DNA of 64,000 nucleotides from Chiua virens (GCA_019787685.1 JAHNUO010000007.1:930001-994000), one strand, 5' to 3'; positions 37,216-48,714 are shown, counted from the stretch's first letter. Notes: generated from the sequence alone by a model not told the origin. Program-made: numbers and translations.

Positions 37216-38964
37216 TCACACAAGCCGTTTGATAGCTTGTATCATCGCAGACACATCAATCGGCACCTCGTCCTTGTTCCCTTCATGCGGCGGCGCGATC
37301 GGAGGGAGTGCATCAATGGGATATTGTCTAGGACATAAAGTGGTCAGCACGGCGCCACGCCAATAACAAACCCACTCACCGTTCCTCCACCCATGCCACA
37401 TATCCCATCTTGAGGGCCTCAGGCAGACAACTGTACGTCTCGGACAAACACGCCTGGCGGGAATATCTCCATTACTGTCGCACGCGACGACGGCGGCATG
37501 AACAGACTATCCGCCATGTGTACCCCATACACGCCAAGTACAATCTATCCCAAACACACAGATCAGCCCCACCACGGTCACCGTGTCACATCTACCACTC
37601 ACCGTACTCTGTGCAATCGCACTCATTCGCGCCATCCAGTCCGTTTCCGACGACACGACATACACCTCATATCCTTTCCCAAGTCCCCCGAGCGCCTCGA
37701 CCAACGCCGCATGGTCTTCCGCCCTCAACCTCGGCCCGTCCACCGCATCCTGGCGCGATATATACGTCACCATCGTCTGATCCTTGGCCAACCACCCCGC
37801 CTTTGGCGCATCCTCGGGCACGCCCAAAAACCGCGCCACCTCCCTCCGAACTGGCTCCCACCAGTCCTTGGATGCCTTGAGTTCAAACAAGGGCACGGCA
37901 AACGGCGGCACGTCCTTGTCGGCGCGGCGTGCGGCGCCCTGGTCTGCGACGACCTACACGCTTCAGCAAATAGGGGAAGTGGAGGAGGGCATAGTCGGCC
38001 CAGTCTTCCTGGTACAAGAGGCCGAGCGTCGGGAAAGCTGCCTTGGCGAGGAAGGGGTGGAAACCGCTCGGAGACCGTTGGCGAAGGATGACGGGTCCGT
38101 TTGGATCTGGGCGTTCGCCCATAAAGGTGGGCACGTTGGGATAAAAGATCCCGTCGGGGTGGCGGAAGGGTCAGTGCGTCGGGCGAAAGAGGACGGATCG
38201 AGTGCAGTGTAGGTGCGCCAGAGAGAGAGGAAGGTGTAATTGCCTGTGTGTGGCGTAAGTCAAGTGTATGTGACAAGTGGGGAGAGACAAACTCGGCGAT
38301 GCGTCTGTGACGAGCCAGCTTACGCCGTGGATACTGAAGGGGTGTGGGTGACAGGTGAGCGATAGGGAGGAGAAAGACGCACAGGCCGCCAAAGGAACCC
38401 AACGTCTCTCTTGCCTGTGTGATAGACAGTACCTGCCAGTCTGAAGGTCGGGGTGCCATATGCGGATCTCCGTAAGACGAGGCAATGGAGTCAAGTGGAG
38501 GGAAAGCGGGATCGTTGGTGACGAGGAACAAGGTCCCATTCAGCATGAACACGTTATCCATGACCGTATATCCTGCACACGTCTGAGCGACCATACGACA
38601 GACAAGTTCCGGGCACACCTGGAGCATGCTTCAACACCGTCGTCATCGGAATCTCGTCATCCCACTCCAAAATGCCGTCGTTGACACCAACCAACCCAAA
38701 GGTGTGGGGGTGGAACGAGACGGTCGAGTTGCGATTTTTCTCCTTGATGGCCTGTTTTCGAGCATTTTCAGCGACAAGGTCCTCTTCCCATGACCAGTTC
38801 CCATAAATAACATCGTCCCAGTCCGTTTTTCCGCTGGCACCAGAGGGCAGGTTGACAGTGTCGCTCCAGAAGGAGGTCTCTAAGTTATAGAAAAGAACGA
38901 AGGTGGCGATGGAGAAGAGAACGAGAGAAATTTCTCTGCGAGTGAGTGGCGAACACCACGGCAT
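37216..38964 (-). CDS. GT61-family (DUF563) glycosyltransferase, type II membrane protein, frame-broken
   Basis: Golgi-type glycosyltransferase family 61 protein; the sugar transferred is unknown. ATG 38964 (MPWCSPLTRREISLVLF) is followed by a single N-terminal TM anchor, as usual for type II enzymes. Then come VMDNVFMLNGTLFLVTNDPA, DWQVLSITQARETLGSFGG, HGVSWLVTDASP, YTFLSLWRTYTALDP, NVPTFMGERPDPNGP, FHPFLAKAAFPTLGLLYQED, the DUF563 core (MVTYISRQDAVDGPRLRAED) and TVMEIFPPGVFVRDV. The stop is at 37216. The family reading needs about four single-base corrections: forward 38173 (C-A-G context), the GGGG run near 38155, one near 37955 and 37421 (C-A-G context). All are extra bases. Either the sequence is error-rich here or this copy is decaying. 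It ends 44 bp from the stop of the neighbouring PFK-2 gene, both minus. Confidence 0.72.
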
Positions 38965-39008
38965 GAGCGGTGGTGATGAAAGTCACTAAGTAAGCTTGGT
39001 ACACGACG

Positions 39009-41028
39009 CTAATGAACCATGTCGTAAGCCTCTCCTACGTTTGATAACGAGGCAATGTCCAGCGTCGTCATCCGCTTCTTCCCCTTTGTATCCTCTGCCC
39101 AATTCTCATAAAAGTTGGTCTCGTCCCTGTGCGAGAGATAATCCTCCCCGTCAGGCGTGACAACAAGTCGGCCTGGCCCATCCCAGAAGTGGAACGCCTG
39201 ACTGTGTACCCCATACGAGGTTGGCATCACCTCCAATAGATCCCCCCTCGCGATCTCGATGGCAGGAATCTCCGACGCAGGTAGACCAATGAGATACGAC
39301 AACAAGCATCGGATCACAGACGAATGCCCGATAATCAAAAGATCTTCCTTCTCTCGTTCCAGCTCGATCAGCACCGGCTCCAGACGCACTGGAAGAGTGA
39401 CATTGGACGACGTATCCAGACATGTTTTGAGATCGAGGACATACCAGAGAGGTCATGATAGCTCTCGGCACGCGGTGCGCGGAATGCGTAGGGGTCTTTG
39501 ACGAACCGTGCCCACTCCTCGGGGTAAAACTTCTTTGCTTGATCCGGTGTAAGACCATCCCAAACACCCGGATTAATTTCCGACATCTGTGGTTTCTCGA
39601 TTACTTTAACCTTGAGCTTGGATGCGCTTTCCTTGTGCGCGGTTATTGGCTCATCCGTGATGGTAGGCGGGTCGGAGTTCAAGGATAAGCTGGACATCGA
39701 GGATTGTACAGTTTGAAACGGCCAAGCGCTATGGTGAGCGCGACGACGCGTGGAGGTCCAAATCTAAGAACGTGGTTGGGCACGGCACTGAAGGATTGGG
39801 ACATAAAACATACCACCAGCCGTCGCTCGCTCGGGTCATAACCATTCTGCTCCAATGCCATAGCCCTCCTTTCAGCGACGAATTCCCTCAGTTTCTCTGC
39901 GTACTCCCATCCGGCAGGAGAGAGGTCGGAGTCGGCCTTGTACGAGTGCTCGATGAGGGATTGGCCAGACTTGGATGTGATGAGTTTCGTGCGCCGAGTC
40001 AAGACAACAGAAGCTTACGCGTGCAAACCAGATCATGCGGAATCGGTTATGAATGTTCATAAGGAAGAACACGATTCGTGACTTCACTCGACATCAATCT
40101 CTGAATGTGCATACATGAGAACCACAACTGACCTGCAGGTATCCTCGGATGTGCTAAAGGTCAAGAAATCAAGGAGGTGGCGGTGAAAATAGCGCATATA
40201 TATGCTCACATTGACCATAATCTTCTCTCCGACCTAGCACTAGTCAGCCTATTTTCTGTGAGCGATCCACCGTAGTCTTACATTGAAAATGCGGATAAAT
40301 GGCCAATTCGTCTCTGTGATCGTCTCGTAGGACTGTTCCCTGTCTCGTATACGGCCATAATAATCCTCAACGGCCTTGTCAGGATTCCATCCACGGTACT
40401 AAGCGAGATCAATTCCTCGGTCATGCGATACCAAATTTGAGACCTACGTCAGGCGAAGAGATCTTGACGTTCCGAATGTTCGTCTCAATGATCTCCTTAT
40501 TATCGCATATCGACTCTGCATGGTCAGAAGTCGCGGATCTCCCTCGTTTTCGATGAGCATTCACCTAGCATGATGACATGGATCCCCTCCTTGTCAAATT
40601 TCTCGGCGAGCGCCTGCCGGGCCTTCTGCGAGCCATTGTTGGCATCGTATACCACTACCTGACCACCCTGCTCGAAAAAGTCCCAGATAAGTTTCTCGCA
40701 ACCGTCAGAGACCTTCTGGCGAAGTGCTATCGTTTCGGGTGTCTTTTCGCCTGATCGCAGTGTGAGAATGAGCGATAGGCTGAGAGACATGAACACACGC
40801 ACCGAGGGTGAAGTAATCGGATGGGAGAGACTGGGCGCCGCCAAGGGTCTTGCGACGATAATCCCCGAGGGAGACGACCTGAGTCTTGACACCCATCCAG
40901 CGGAGGTAGCGCTCGAGTGCGCGGGATATGTGTGTCTTTCCGCGGGCAGGGAGACCTACAGTGAGGATGAGAATCTTACCCGCATGCCAGAGCAGACCAG
41001 ATGCAGTCGTGTACAACGGCGCTGCCAT
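39009..41028 (-). CDS. 6-phosphofructo-2-kinase with a catalytically altered FBPase-2 domain
   Basis: Makes fructose 2,6-bisphosphate, the cytosolic activator of glycolysis. ATG 41028 ([14 protein letters not shown]) opens the kinase domain with Walker [15 protein letters not shown], then [55 protein letters not shown] and [15 protein letters not shown]. The bisphosphatase half continues with [16 protein letters not shown], then after a 49 nt intron [56 protein letters not shown] and [16 protein letters not shown]. At the RHG phosphohistidine motif the spliced codons read R-S-G: the catalytic His is Ser, as in yeast Pfk26. I infer kinase activity without phosphatase activity. The stop is 39009-39011. 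All junctions are in frame. Confidence 0.9.
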
Positions 41029-41122
41029 CGTGCAAGTGTAGTAGTAAAGATAGTGATTACATAATGACCTAATAGCAGCAAGGTATACACGTCCAAGACA
41101 GTCACTAGAAAGACAATAACAG

Positions 41123-42018
41123 TCACTTTCCGTTCAATGCAAATGATGTAGCTCTGTAGTCGTCCATCTCCTGATCGAGCTGCGCAAGAGTTTTTTTGAC
41201 GCGTCGCGGACCCTTCTTTGTTCGTCGTCGTGGAGCAACTGCGAGTGGTGCACTCGAGACTGGGCGTTGTTTGCGAGGACTGCACAATGGGTATCGATTG
41301 GGGCGCGCAAGGAACGCAGCGGAATGTTTACCTTTGCGGTGCTGGATTCCCATTTGGCACGTGGCCGGGTTGCGAGGTAGGTAGGGGTGGATTTGCGAGA
41401 GCAGCGGCACCGAGACGTCCTAACAGGGATGGCTGCGTCTGTACAGGAGGGGCATTGACCGTCACGTTTGTCGTGTCCACCACGATCTCAATCTTTATTG
41501 GACGTCCTGACGAACGATGCATGACGACTCGAGGCGAACAACGGAAGAGTACCTACGGCCGTCGATAAACTTTCCGTCGTACTTGGTGCGGGCGACTGCG
41601 GCGTCCCCCGAACGCTGGAATGTGACGATGGCCATGCCCTTGGAGCGGCCTTGGGAGTTGTAGATGAGAAAGACCTCTTTGAGTGGCCCGACCGTCTTTT
41701 GAAAGAGCTCCTGTTGGGAAAACGCGTCTTCGTGAGCGGCATCGAAAAGACAAGACGATGACTTTCCTCGACTTCGACCTCGCCAACGTCTGGGGGTAGA
41801 CGGCTAAGGAGGATCTTGCTGCCCTGGTCCTTTTGTTTCTGCTCACGCCATGCGGGTGGTACTTGACCTGCCTGGTTACCGAGTAGATGTCGTTTTGAGT
41901 TGTGGTAGTTTGCGATGCGAGATTGGGGTCTCGTGCTTGTCTGCATCTCTTCAAAGGCTCCGTTTACAAGACTTTTGTTTGAAGCATGTCCATTATTTCC
42001 AAACATGGACAAACACAA
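41123..42018 (-). CDS. ALY/REF-type mRNA export adaptor (Yra1/Mlo3-like)
   Basis: RRM protein that couples splicing/TREX to mRNA export, nuclear. ATG 42018 or 42006 starts a short leader; the RRM then reads [20 protein letters not shown] (RNP2), [18 protein letters not shown] (RNP1), [18 protein letters not shown] and [19 protein letters not shown]. The C-terminus is basic ([19 protein letters not shown]) and ends with the conserved [10 protein letters not shown] box of UAP56-binding adaptors, stop at 41123. At the exon end near 41762-41767 the coding strand is GAGGAAAGTCATC: an in-frame junction needs either a GA-AG intron or one extra A before a normal GT donor. The latter fits the insertion pattern seen elsewhere. 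Divergent from the bHLH gene across about 160 bp. Confidence 0.83.
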
Positions 42019-42177
42019 TTAGCCATTCCGGGCCGGATTGCCGGTGTATCACGTGGGTCATGTCTCTCTAGCTTGAACGATCAGAGCGGCAACGCATGCC
42101 GGGCTTTTTTCTACACCACCATCTCATCGACACCCTCGCTTGCTCATCCGTCCCCGCGAGGACTCTGCAACTTCACA
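42019..42177. promoter_or_regulatory. Divergent intergenic promoter of ALY/REF and bHLH genes
   Basis: About 160 bp between divergent start codons. No single motif is convincing except a CACGTG-like ATCACGTGGG at about 42049-42058, an E-box that could support feedback by a bHLH factor. This is inference from position only. Confidence 0.4.
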
Positions 42178-44091
42178 ATGGATCAGATGCAGCACCAGGA
42201 TCACAGCCAAAAGGACTTTCTTGCCTTTCTTTTCCCAGAGTCGTCCTCGCCAGACCACACTCGCCAACAGGACTCTGACGTCCCCCATCGTATACCCAAC
42301 AACCTCTCAAATTTCACAGGATCGAACAATTCCTCTTTCAATCAGCAACCCCTCGATCTTATGGCCATGTCCAACTTGATATCGCTTCAGGGCTTGGACT
42401 CCTCATCCACTACTTTGCCTTCCCCTACAGCACTCACCCCCCAGATGCTTCTCGAGCAGCAGTACAAACTCACACAGCTGCATCAGCTCCAGCAGCTCCA
42501 AAACCAGATTCAAAACCAGATCTTTCAACAACAGGTAAGTAATTTCTTCTTGGCACCACCCTTGATTCTTCCCTAGCCGATCATTTTCCAAATGCTGATG
42601 ATGAGTCTTGACAGCTCGCCCTTATCAGTGGTCAGACATCTCTTGCGACACCTGAAACTAGTCCTGATCCTCCGTGCGACCCGGTTCCTCCCTTCAATGG
42701 TCTCCCGACACCTTGTATGTGCATTCCCTTATTTGGTCATCCATCTCATTCTGCTCGTTCGCAGTATCTTCCGCCGAAATAAGACCTACCAATCCCGACT
42801 TCATGTCGCGCCTTAACCCATCGTTCCAGAATGCCCAGCACTCCGTCTACAATTCTCACGCCCTGGATTCCATGCCCCTTCCTTCCCCCCAGGAACCCTC
42901 CGCGGCATCTCAGTATATGAGACACCCAGGATCTGCTTCTGCGCCAGCCAATATTGCATTTCAGTCGTTTCCCTCTCCGTCTGATCTTGACATTTCTCCC
43001 CTCACAAGTCCCTGGCTCGAGGCTTATCCGCACCCGCCCAATAATAGACCCGCCAAGCGTACGGTTTCCCCATCTGGAGATGATACTGCTCGCGTGCCCC
43101 GAAAACGCCCCACCCCGACCGCTCCCGTGTCAATAAAGGCTCCACGGAACGTAAAGTCCGCCACTTCTACACCCCTTTTACGCTCAGCCCGGGGACGTCG
43201 GAACAGTTCTGTCAATGAGACAGATTCTCCATCTCCAGTGGATCTGGCCATGCCTCCACCTGCACCACCTAGGAACCCTTCTTTATCGCCCTCCACCGTG
43301 AATACCACTGTACTAGCCCCCCCTCCACAGGAGGAGGTTCGTATGACGCCCGTAACTCCAGCAAGCATAATGAATTTAGGTCGACTTGGTGTCAGCAGTA
43401 GTCTCGCGCCAATGACACAGCTGTCCCGGGTAGATAAAGGAAAGGAATCTACCAAGACCAAGGACACTGCGTCCAAGGCATCCCGCAAGGCGGGCCTGCC
43501 GCTCATCAGTCCCGGCCCCAAACCGATTCCTTCCAGGTATGCTCACTTGCATGTTCAGTAGCTGGGACAGCGAGCATGTGCTAACCGTTGAACAGCCGGA
43601 TCAGCCGCTCCTTTAAATAGTCCGCTGACAGTCTCGCCACCGGCGCCCATTACTCGCAAGTCGCACAAGGATGCAGAACAAAAACGTCGCGATTCGCTCA
43701 AGACGGCATACGATGATCTGCGTATGCTCTTGCCGCCGATACCTCTTCCGTCGGACTGACAACTTTCCCGACGAGCCGATTTTGCCTGGTGCCCTACCTC
43801 CGCGTGGGCCACCCAAGGCGGGCGGTGACTGGTCCGAACAAGGGTGTGAGCAAGCTGCAGCTACTTCGCTGCGGCAATGACTATCTTCGTACGCTCAAAT
43901 CCCGTGTTGATCGGCGTGACTCGGAGATTGCAACGTTGCGACACGAAGTGCTCCGGTTACGTGTGTTTGCGGGAGACGAAGCAAACAAGGGCGATGTTGA
44001 CCTAGACCATGATCTGGACGCGGTGGAAGCTTTGGGTCCGAGAATGGGATTGAGTGTTCTGGACGAAGAAGGGGATGATGGCGATGAATGA
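42178..44091 (+). CDS. bHLH transcription factor with extended loop
   Basis: Nuclear DNA-binding protein. ATG 42178 (MDQMQHQDHSQKDFLAFLF) opens a low-complexity Gln/Ser/Pro-rich half including a LTQLHQLQQLQNQIQNQIFQ run and a long SP/TP-rich segment. The C-terminal bHLH has basic region SHKDAEQKRRDSLK (His, Glu and Arg in the E-box-reading spacing), helix 1 TAYDDLRMLLPPIPLP, a long loop (NFPDEPILPGALPPRGPPK), helix 2 VSKLQLLRCGNDYLRTLKSR and a short zipper-like RRDSEIATLRHEVLRLRV. The acidic tail stops at 44089-44091. Two frame breaks lie inside the loop, at 43757 (GGAC-T-GACAAC) and 43830 (GAC-T-GGTCC). Each is removed by dropping one T between C and G and yields the conserved D-D-N and D-G-P-N readings, so both are probably sequence errors. 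Confidence 0.82.
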
Positions 44092-44354
44092 ACCAGCGCG
44101 GCACAAGTCGGTTGTCAGTGTATGTAGTATGTACCATGTTGATCTAATTATGTCGGATCCATTTTTCTTAGGCAGATCATATTTTTTGTGCGTGGCATCG
44201 CGACGACTACCTTCCTTTTCAGGGGTGATTTTCGTGGGGTTCGGAGTATGAATCGTTTTGGTTCGTTATCACGGCGGCGTCGGCCAAGTCATCGACCAGG
44301 TTCGCATCCTGCTCCAACGCCTTCCCGTTCACTGCCCTTTATCCACCTTCAGAA

Positions 44355-45094
44355 ATGTCGCAAGGTGTTCCCCGCAGTCCCTTGTGAGTTTATGCGTCAA
44401 TCGTGATGTATCATAACACATGCTATTACGTGTCGCTCTAGGTCAGCCGTGTTCTTGGTCCACATCGCGCTCGAAGCGCCTCTCGTGGTGCAGACATTCT
44501 TCTCTCCGACTTCTCTCCCCTTTATTCAGATGACCAACACAACCATTGTTCTCCTCAAGGCGAGTCTCTCCTCCATCCTCCCGCTCCAGTTCACATGACC
44601 GCCACGCCGTCGCCGAATATAGCTCTACGCCGCCATCGTTGGTGCGACGTGCATCGCCTCGGCGCTCGTGTTCCCTCTTCCGGGTACGTCTCCGCGGGGC
44701 GTGAAGAAGTATTGACACGGACACACGCGTGACAGAGTTTTTACCCGGCAAACGCGCGTTGGCGATCGCGCTGTGTATCTATCACAGTATCGCGTCGACG
44801 ATCCTCTTGCAAACCCCTCGGTTCATTCCACATACATTCGGCGCGTGGCTCGAGTCGTGGGTGTCTCTCCTTTCTCTCCGTCCCGTCTCCATCCCCTTCT
44901 CTTCTACCGCTCACCTGTGGCGCCACGCACGTATTCGGAACACAGCTGACACGACATACAATGACAGATTTAAAGTCACACCCGAGGTGGTTTGGGGCAC
45001 GTTTCACGGCGTATTGGGTCTCATGATGGTCGTTTGGTGGCAGATGACGTTGCAATACGCGAGTGCGTTTCGGGGAAGCGTGGGTGGGAAATGA
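44355..45094 (+). CDS. Small multi-pass membrane protein, conserved fungal type
   Basis: I do not recognise a named family. ATG 44355 (MSQGVPRSP) joins after a 5' intron to SAVFLVHIALEAPLVVQTFF, then LYAAIVGATCIASALVFPLP, then EFLPGKRALAIALCIYHSIA with STILLQTPRFIPHTFG, and finally FKVTPEVVWGTFHGVLGLMM. This gives about four hydrophobic helices and a length near 180-230 residues. The stop is at 45092-45094. The intron at 44560-44622 has a GC donor (AAG/GCGAGT) and a normal AG. The segment at about 44847-44968 can be read as either coding or a ~120 nt intron, since both keep frame. Confidence 0.7.
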
Positions 45095-45340
45095 TGGCGC
45101 TAGACCGGTCGCGAGCCGGTGGCTTCTCCCTCTTCCTTTCATTTTTTTCCGGTGCAAGGTTCTCGTCCGTGGGGACCTTGCGTGTGATTTGTGTCGCGGG
45201 ACAGCAAGGTGAGCGTGAGGACGAGATATACAAGGTCCGAATGATTGTAGGATGGAATCGGCGTGTTCATAAATCCGAGATCTTTGGGTGTTTCCAACGT
45301 TGATGTGTGCATATGTTGAACAGAATTGGAACACAACACA
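45095..45340. other. Short intergenic spacer before tRNA-Thr
   Basis: Nothing recognisable other than the 3' flank of the membrane-protein gene and the 5' flank of the tRNA. Confidence 0.4.
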
Positions 45341-45413
45341 TCCCGTTTAGCTCAGTTGGTAGAGCGCGTCACTAGTAATGACGAGGTCAGTCGTTCGAGT
45401 CGGCTAATGGGAA
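45341..45413 (+). tRNA. tRNA-Thr (anticodon AGT)
   Basis: 73 nt, no intron. The acceptor TCCCGTT pairs with AATGGGA (one G-T), the D arm GCTC/GAGC encloses a normal AGTTGGTA loop (box A), and the anticodon stem CGTCA/TGACG closes loop CTAGTAA with anticodon AGT at 45374-45376. The T arm AGTCG/CGGCT has loop TTCGAGT (box B). A34 would be read as inosine, decoding ACU/ACC/ACA. Confidence 0.92.
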
Positions 45414-45492
45414 TTACTTTTTGTCGTTTTTCCGATGAGAAAAGGTGGCTTTCTTCCACTTTTGCTCCAGGGGTGGGACATGACCTTATCGG

Positions 45493-45529
45493 GCTCGAGG
45501 TGAGCAATTTTCACAAGAGGACTCTCGGG
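45493..45529 (+). repeat. 37 nt dispersed repeat, copy A
   Basis: Matches 48379-48415 at 33 of 37 positions, same orientation; shared core GTGAGCAATTT and GGACTCTCGGG. Flanks do not extend the match. Confidence 0.75.
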
Positions 45530-47749
45530 TGTTGAAGATGCCGTCGGTTGTAGGCTTGGTCTAGAACTGGGAGGGTCCGAACCGGCAGGGAATTGAATGA
45601 CAGCCGTTGGGGCTCAACTTATGTATCATGCCAGTTCTGAAGTGGATCTACCACGGACATCCGCGGATCGAAAACGCGTCTCAGGAGATCTGATCCGGTT
45701 CAGCTTGCTCCAAGAGTCCGGCGGCACTGGCAGGACGCGTTCAAAGAAATGGTTTGTGAACCTCTGATACAAATACGCTCCTTTCGCTGCCAGTATTCGT
45801 TGCTCACGTTACGTACCATCGGATATCAATCGACCCAGGTCACTAGACTATCTGGCCCCTATCAAACGGTTGAACTAAATAGACGACATGAATATTCATG
45901 GAGCTCACCCGACTGTCAAGGTGTACGTGCTTCGAATCATCATCAGACTTCCTTTGATGACTCAGTAACATATTTAAGAAACATTTCTGTTCTAAGGTAT
46001 GATCGCTTTTGAGGCGTAAACGGATGCTGATAGGAAAAACATTTCCCGAAAATAATCGATACAGGACCAATCTCCGTCGGTTCCAACTCAGTGTCTTCTC
46101 TTTCCCCGTTCTGTCCATAATCTATTTCGGCGTCCCGCGTGCACACCGGTGGCGGTTAGATAATGTGGAGAGGCCAAATCCACGGCCAGCTGCCATAGAA
46201 ACTGCATGATTGCGAGTGTACACTGCAATGCCGCAGAAAAAGTCGTTCAAAATGGTGGTCACATCATGCAGTCCAATGGATTGCAAGTTGCTCGGTGAAA
46301 AATGAATATGATCGTTGATTAGTGGCGTACACTTATCAAGCTAAAGTCCTATAGACACTGAGCAACATTCGGGTTGCTATGGTAGGCGGCAGAAAGTACC
46401 ACAGTGGATATAATAACAAGGCAAGGAGGATGCCGAGGATTGTTCTTGAACGATCGTAAACGCAAGATCATAACGACTGTAACCGCCGTTATTGGATGCA
46501 TCTTCTGATCCGAGGCACATTTTCACTTACAATCAGCTGCGCCGAGAAAAATAGGAAATGTACAAGACTTGATATCTCTCAACATTTCGCCTTCAAGAAG
46601 TGCTGGTGAATTAAATGAAGGGAAAGCTTCGAGAGAGGGCTCACAAGTTTAATACTTGGATATCAAATGTATCTCGAACTTGAAGGCACTGGCATGACAA
46701 TGAAGGTAGGCCCGATACGTACGTCTGTGGTCAATAAAATTTCAAGTTGATCACTGATAACTGGGGAAACTACTCCCAAATTTCACCATGGTTATTAGAA
46801 TTTCTCAGATTTGCTGAGAGCGTGACTCCGATGGGCACTTGAAGTCAGTATCATGATTTAGTATACGCATTACGCCGACCACAAACTTGAACTCAGGCCA
46901 AATTATGCAAGCCATAGTAACGAACTTTTGAAAACCTCGTCAGCGTCCTAAAGAGCTGGAAATATCGACACTCAAGTCCACAGCTGGCTCTTTAGTCTTT
47001 TCAGTCACGAGTCGATCCCAGGAACGGATGCCAGTGAACACTACTCACCCAGATATATTCTGCCTCCATTGACATTGGTCGGGCAGATCGTTCTGTACAT
47101 GACAGAGAGAATGTGACTGGCACCTCCTGCGGAAAGACGAGGATTGACGATGGTCAAGATCGTGCCTCATCTTGGAACAGAACCCATGACTTGCTGTCAT
47201 CATATCCGGCAGTTGTGAGTATAGTGACCGCAAGAGGCCTGTGAGTGTGATTCTTGATAAGTAGACGATGTGGACGAACGAGCTTACGGGATGTAGACCA
47301 TGCTCATTTTTCTGAATGGCTGTGATAATTGAACTGAGAGACGGCCAGAAGCAGCGGGCAAAGTGAAGGAAACGATTGAACTATTCCACTTGCATGGGAT
47401 TCATTTTGTGGTGGTGGAGGAACATCATAATATCCACATGGCACCTGTGCAGCCAGTGCCTGCCAATAAAAAGAAGCCCGGTCGGGGAATTTCTGCGATA
47501 CCTTCCGAACTCACCAACATCGGAATTGTGGATAGTAGCCTGCAGACCCATAGGTACTAGGAGGATTATCGCATGCCATGCACTCTCACTGGCATATCTA
47601 TCCCAAGAACCAGGAATCCAGGTACAGTTTGGATCAGACTGAACTGTGTTCGTCATGCTGCGACAGCCACTAGTATGCCGATGTTGGCGGCATCGAGAAG
47701 CATTCCTCATCAGCGGCACGTTCTTGGCCGGCACCCCGAAACAATACGA

Positions 47750-47825
47750 CGGCACTGGCATGGTTGTCTCGAAGTGGGATTCGCCATGTTCTGCATAAAT
47801 ACCCGCTTCGAATTCTCCTAGGTTC
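47750..47825. repeat. Degenerate duplicated segment, copy A
   Basis: Shares GGATTCGCCATGTT and scattered flanking identity (ACTGGCATG..., ATAC.CGC...) with 48715-48790. On the minus strand both can be read as similar short peptides (EHGESHFETTMP against KHGESIAKQMP), so this may be a decayed coding duplication. Confidence 0.45.
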
Positions 47826-48378
47826 TTCGATTATTGATGGGTTTTTTTCGGCGGCAAGCACCTCGCCCATCAGTCCAATGATGGCTACCCAAGTTGCCTC
47901 CGAATCAGAGCTCATCTCACATTGTCCTTTATCGATAACAATTTTCTGCAGCATCAGTTTTCTTTCCTTCTCCCTTGTGGAATAAATCACTCCCGAATGT
48001 GAACTGACCAACTGCCATCTGGCAGCGTCCTTTGCTCGTGACTTCACGGGTTAGATTTGTTGCTGGGGGTGTTCGACACTTTCCCCCTCCGGTCCACCTT
48101 GGCTCCGGCTTGTCGGAGGGAATGGCAGCATCCAACGTTACGTATTCAAGTTACCAGTGGATGCATATACCATATTCTGCCATGTACCGTCTCCCAGGTC
48201 CGCGAGCCCGATGGAAGCGTGTCTGTCAATGAAGTAATTCCGCACCTCTCGCTGCCGCTATCTGTTTCACTGCCGGATATCGACCTGGGACAAACAAGAA
48301 ATGCAAATGGTTGATTGACCTGCATCTTGGACAGTTCAACTTCACCGTCACGACGTCTACTAGTAGGCGTTGACCCCA

Positions 48379-48415
48379 GCTCGAAGTGAGCAATTTACAC
48401 AGGGGGACTCTCGGG
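48379..48415 (+). repeat. 37 nt dispersed repeat, copy B
   Basis: Partner of 45493-45529 with four mismatches, direct orientation, 2.9 kb apart. Function unknown; could be the remnant of a short mobile element. Confidence 0.75.
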
Positions 48416-48714
48416 AATGGCCCGGGAGTTACAGTCGCCGAGAACTTGAAGTTGATCGCAAGCTAGCCTGAGACAGAAGCTTCAATATGACTTGCTTAGG
48501 GTCCTAGAGATGCAAAATTGGCTGAGTCGCGATGGGCACGGGCCTCGTGACTGGCATGAAACGCTAAGGTCTTTTTTGAACCGTCTCTGGAACTTCTGAG
48601 CCACGCCCAGGCACATCCGATGTGCGTACCCGGCGGTACTATACTACTCCGGCCTAGTATAGTAGGCCGAGCCTTGTGAGTATTATACAGCATGATATAG
48701 TACTTACACTGGCA

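Noticed and set aside
37498..38212. Long plus-strand frames
   Set aside because: Antisense to the GT61 gene in a GC-rich stretch where stops are rare on both strands.
37767..38627. 286-codon minus-strand frame
   Set aside because: It is an off-frame reading through GT61 exons and introns, extended only because of the inserted bases; the conserved DUF563 blocks are in other frames.
41711..41766. GA-AG non-canonical intron in the ALY/REF gene
   Set aside because: One extra A before a normal GT donor explains the same junction and fits the insertion pattern in the window.
48645..48680. Palindrome around ACTATACTACTCCGGCCTAGTATAGT
   Set aside because: Short and imperfect, with no neighbouring feature to give it meaning.
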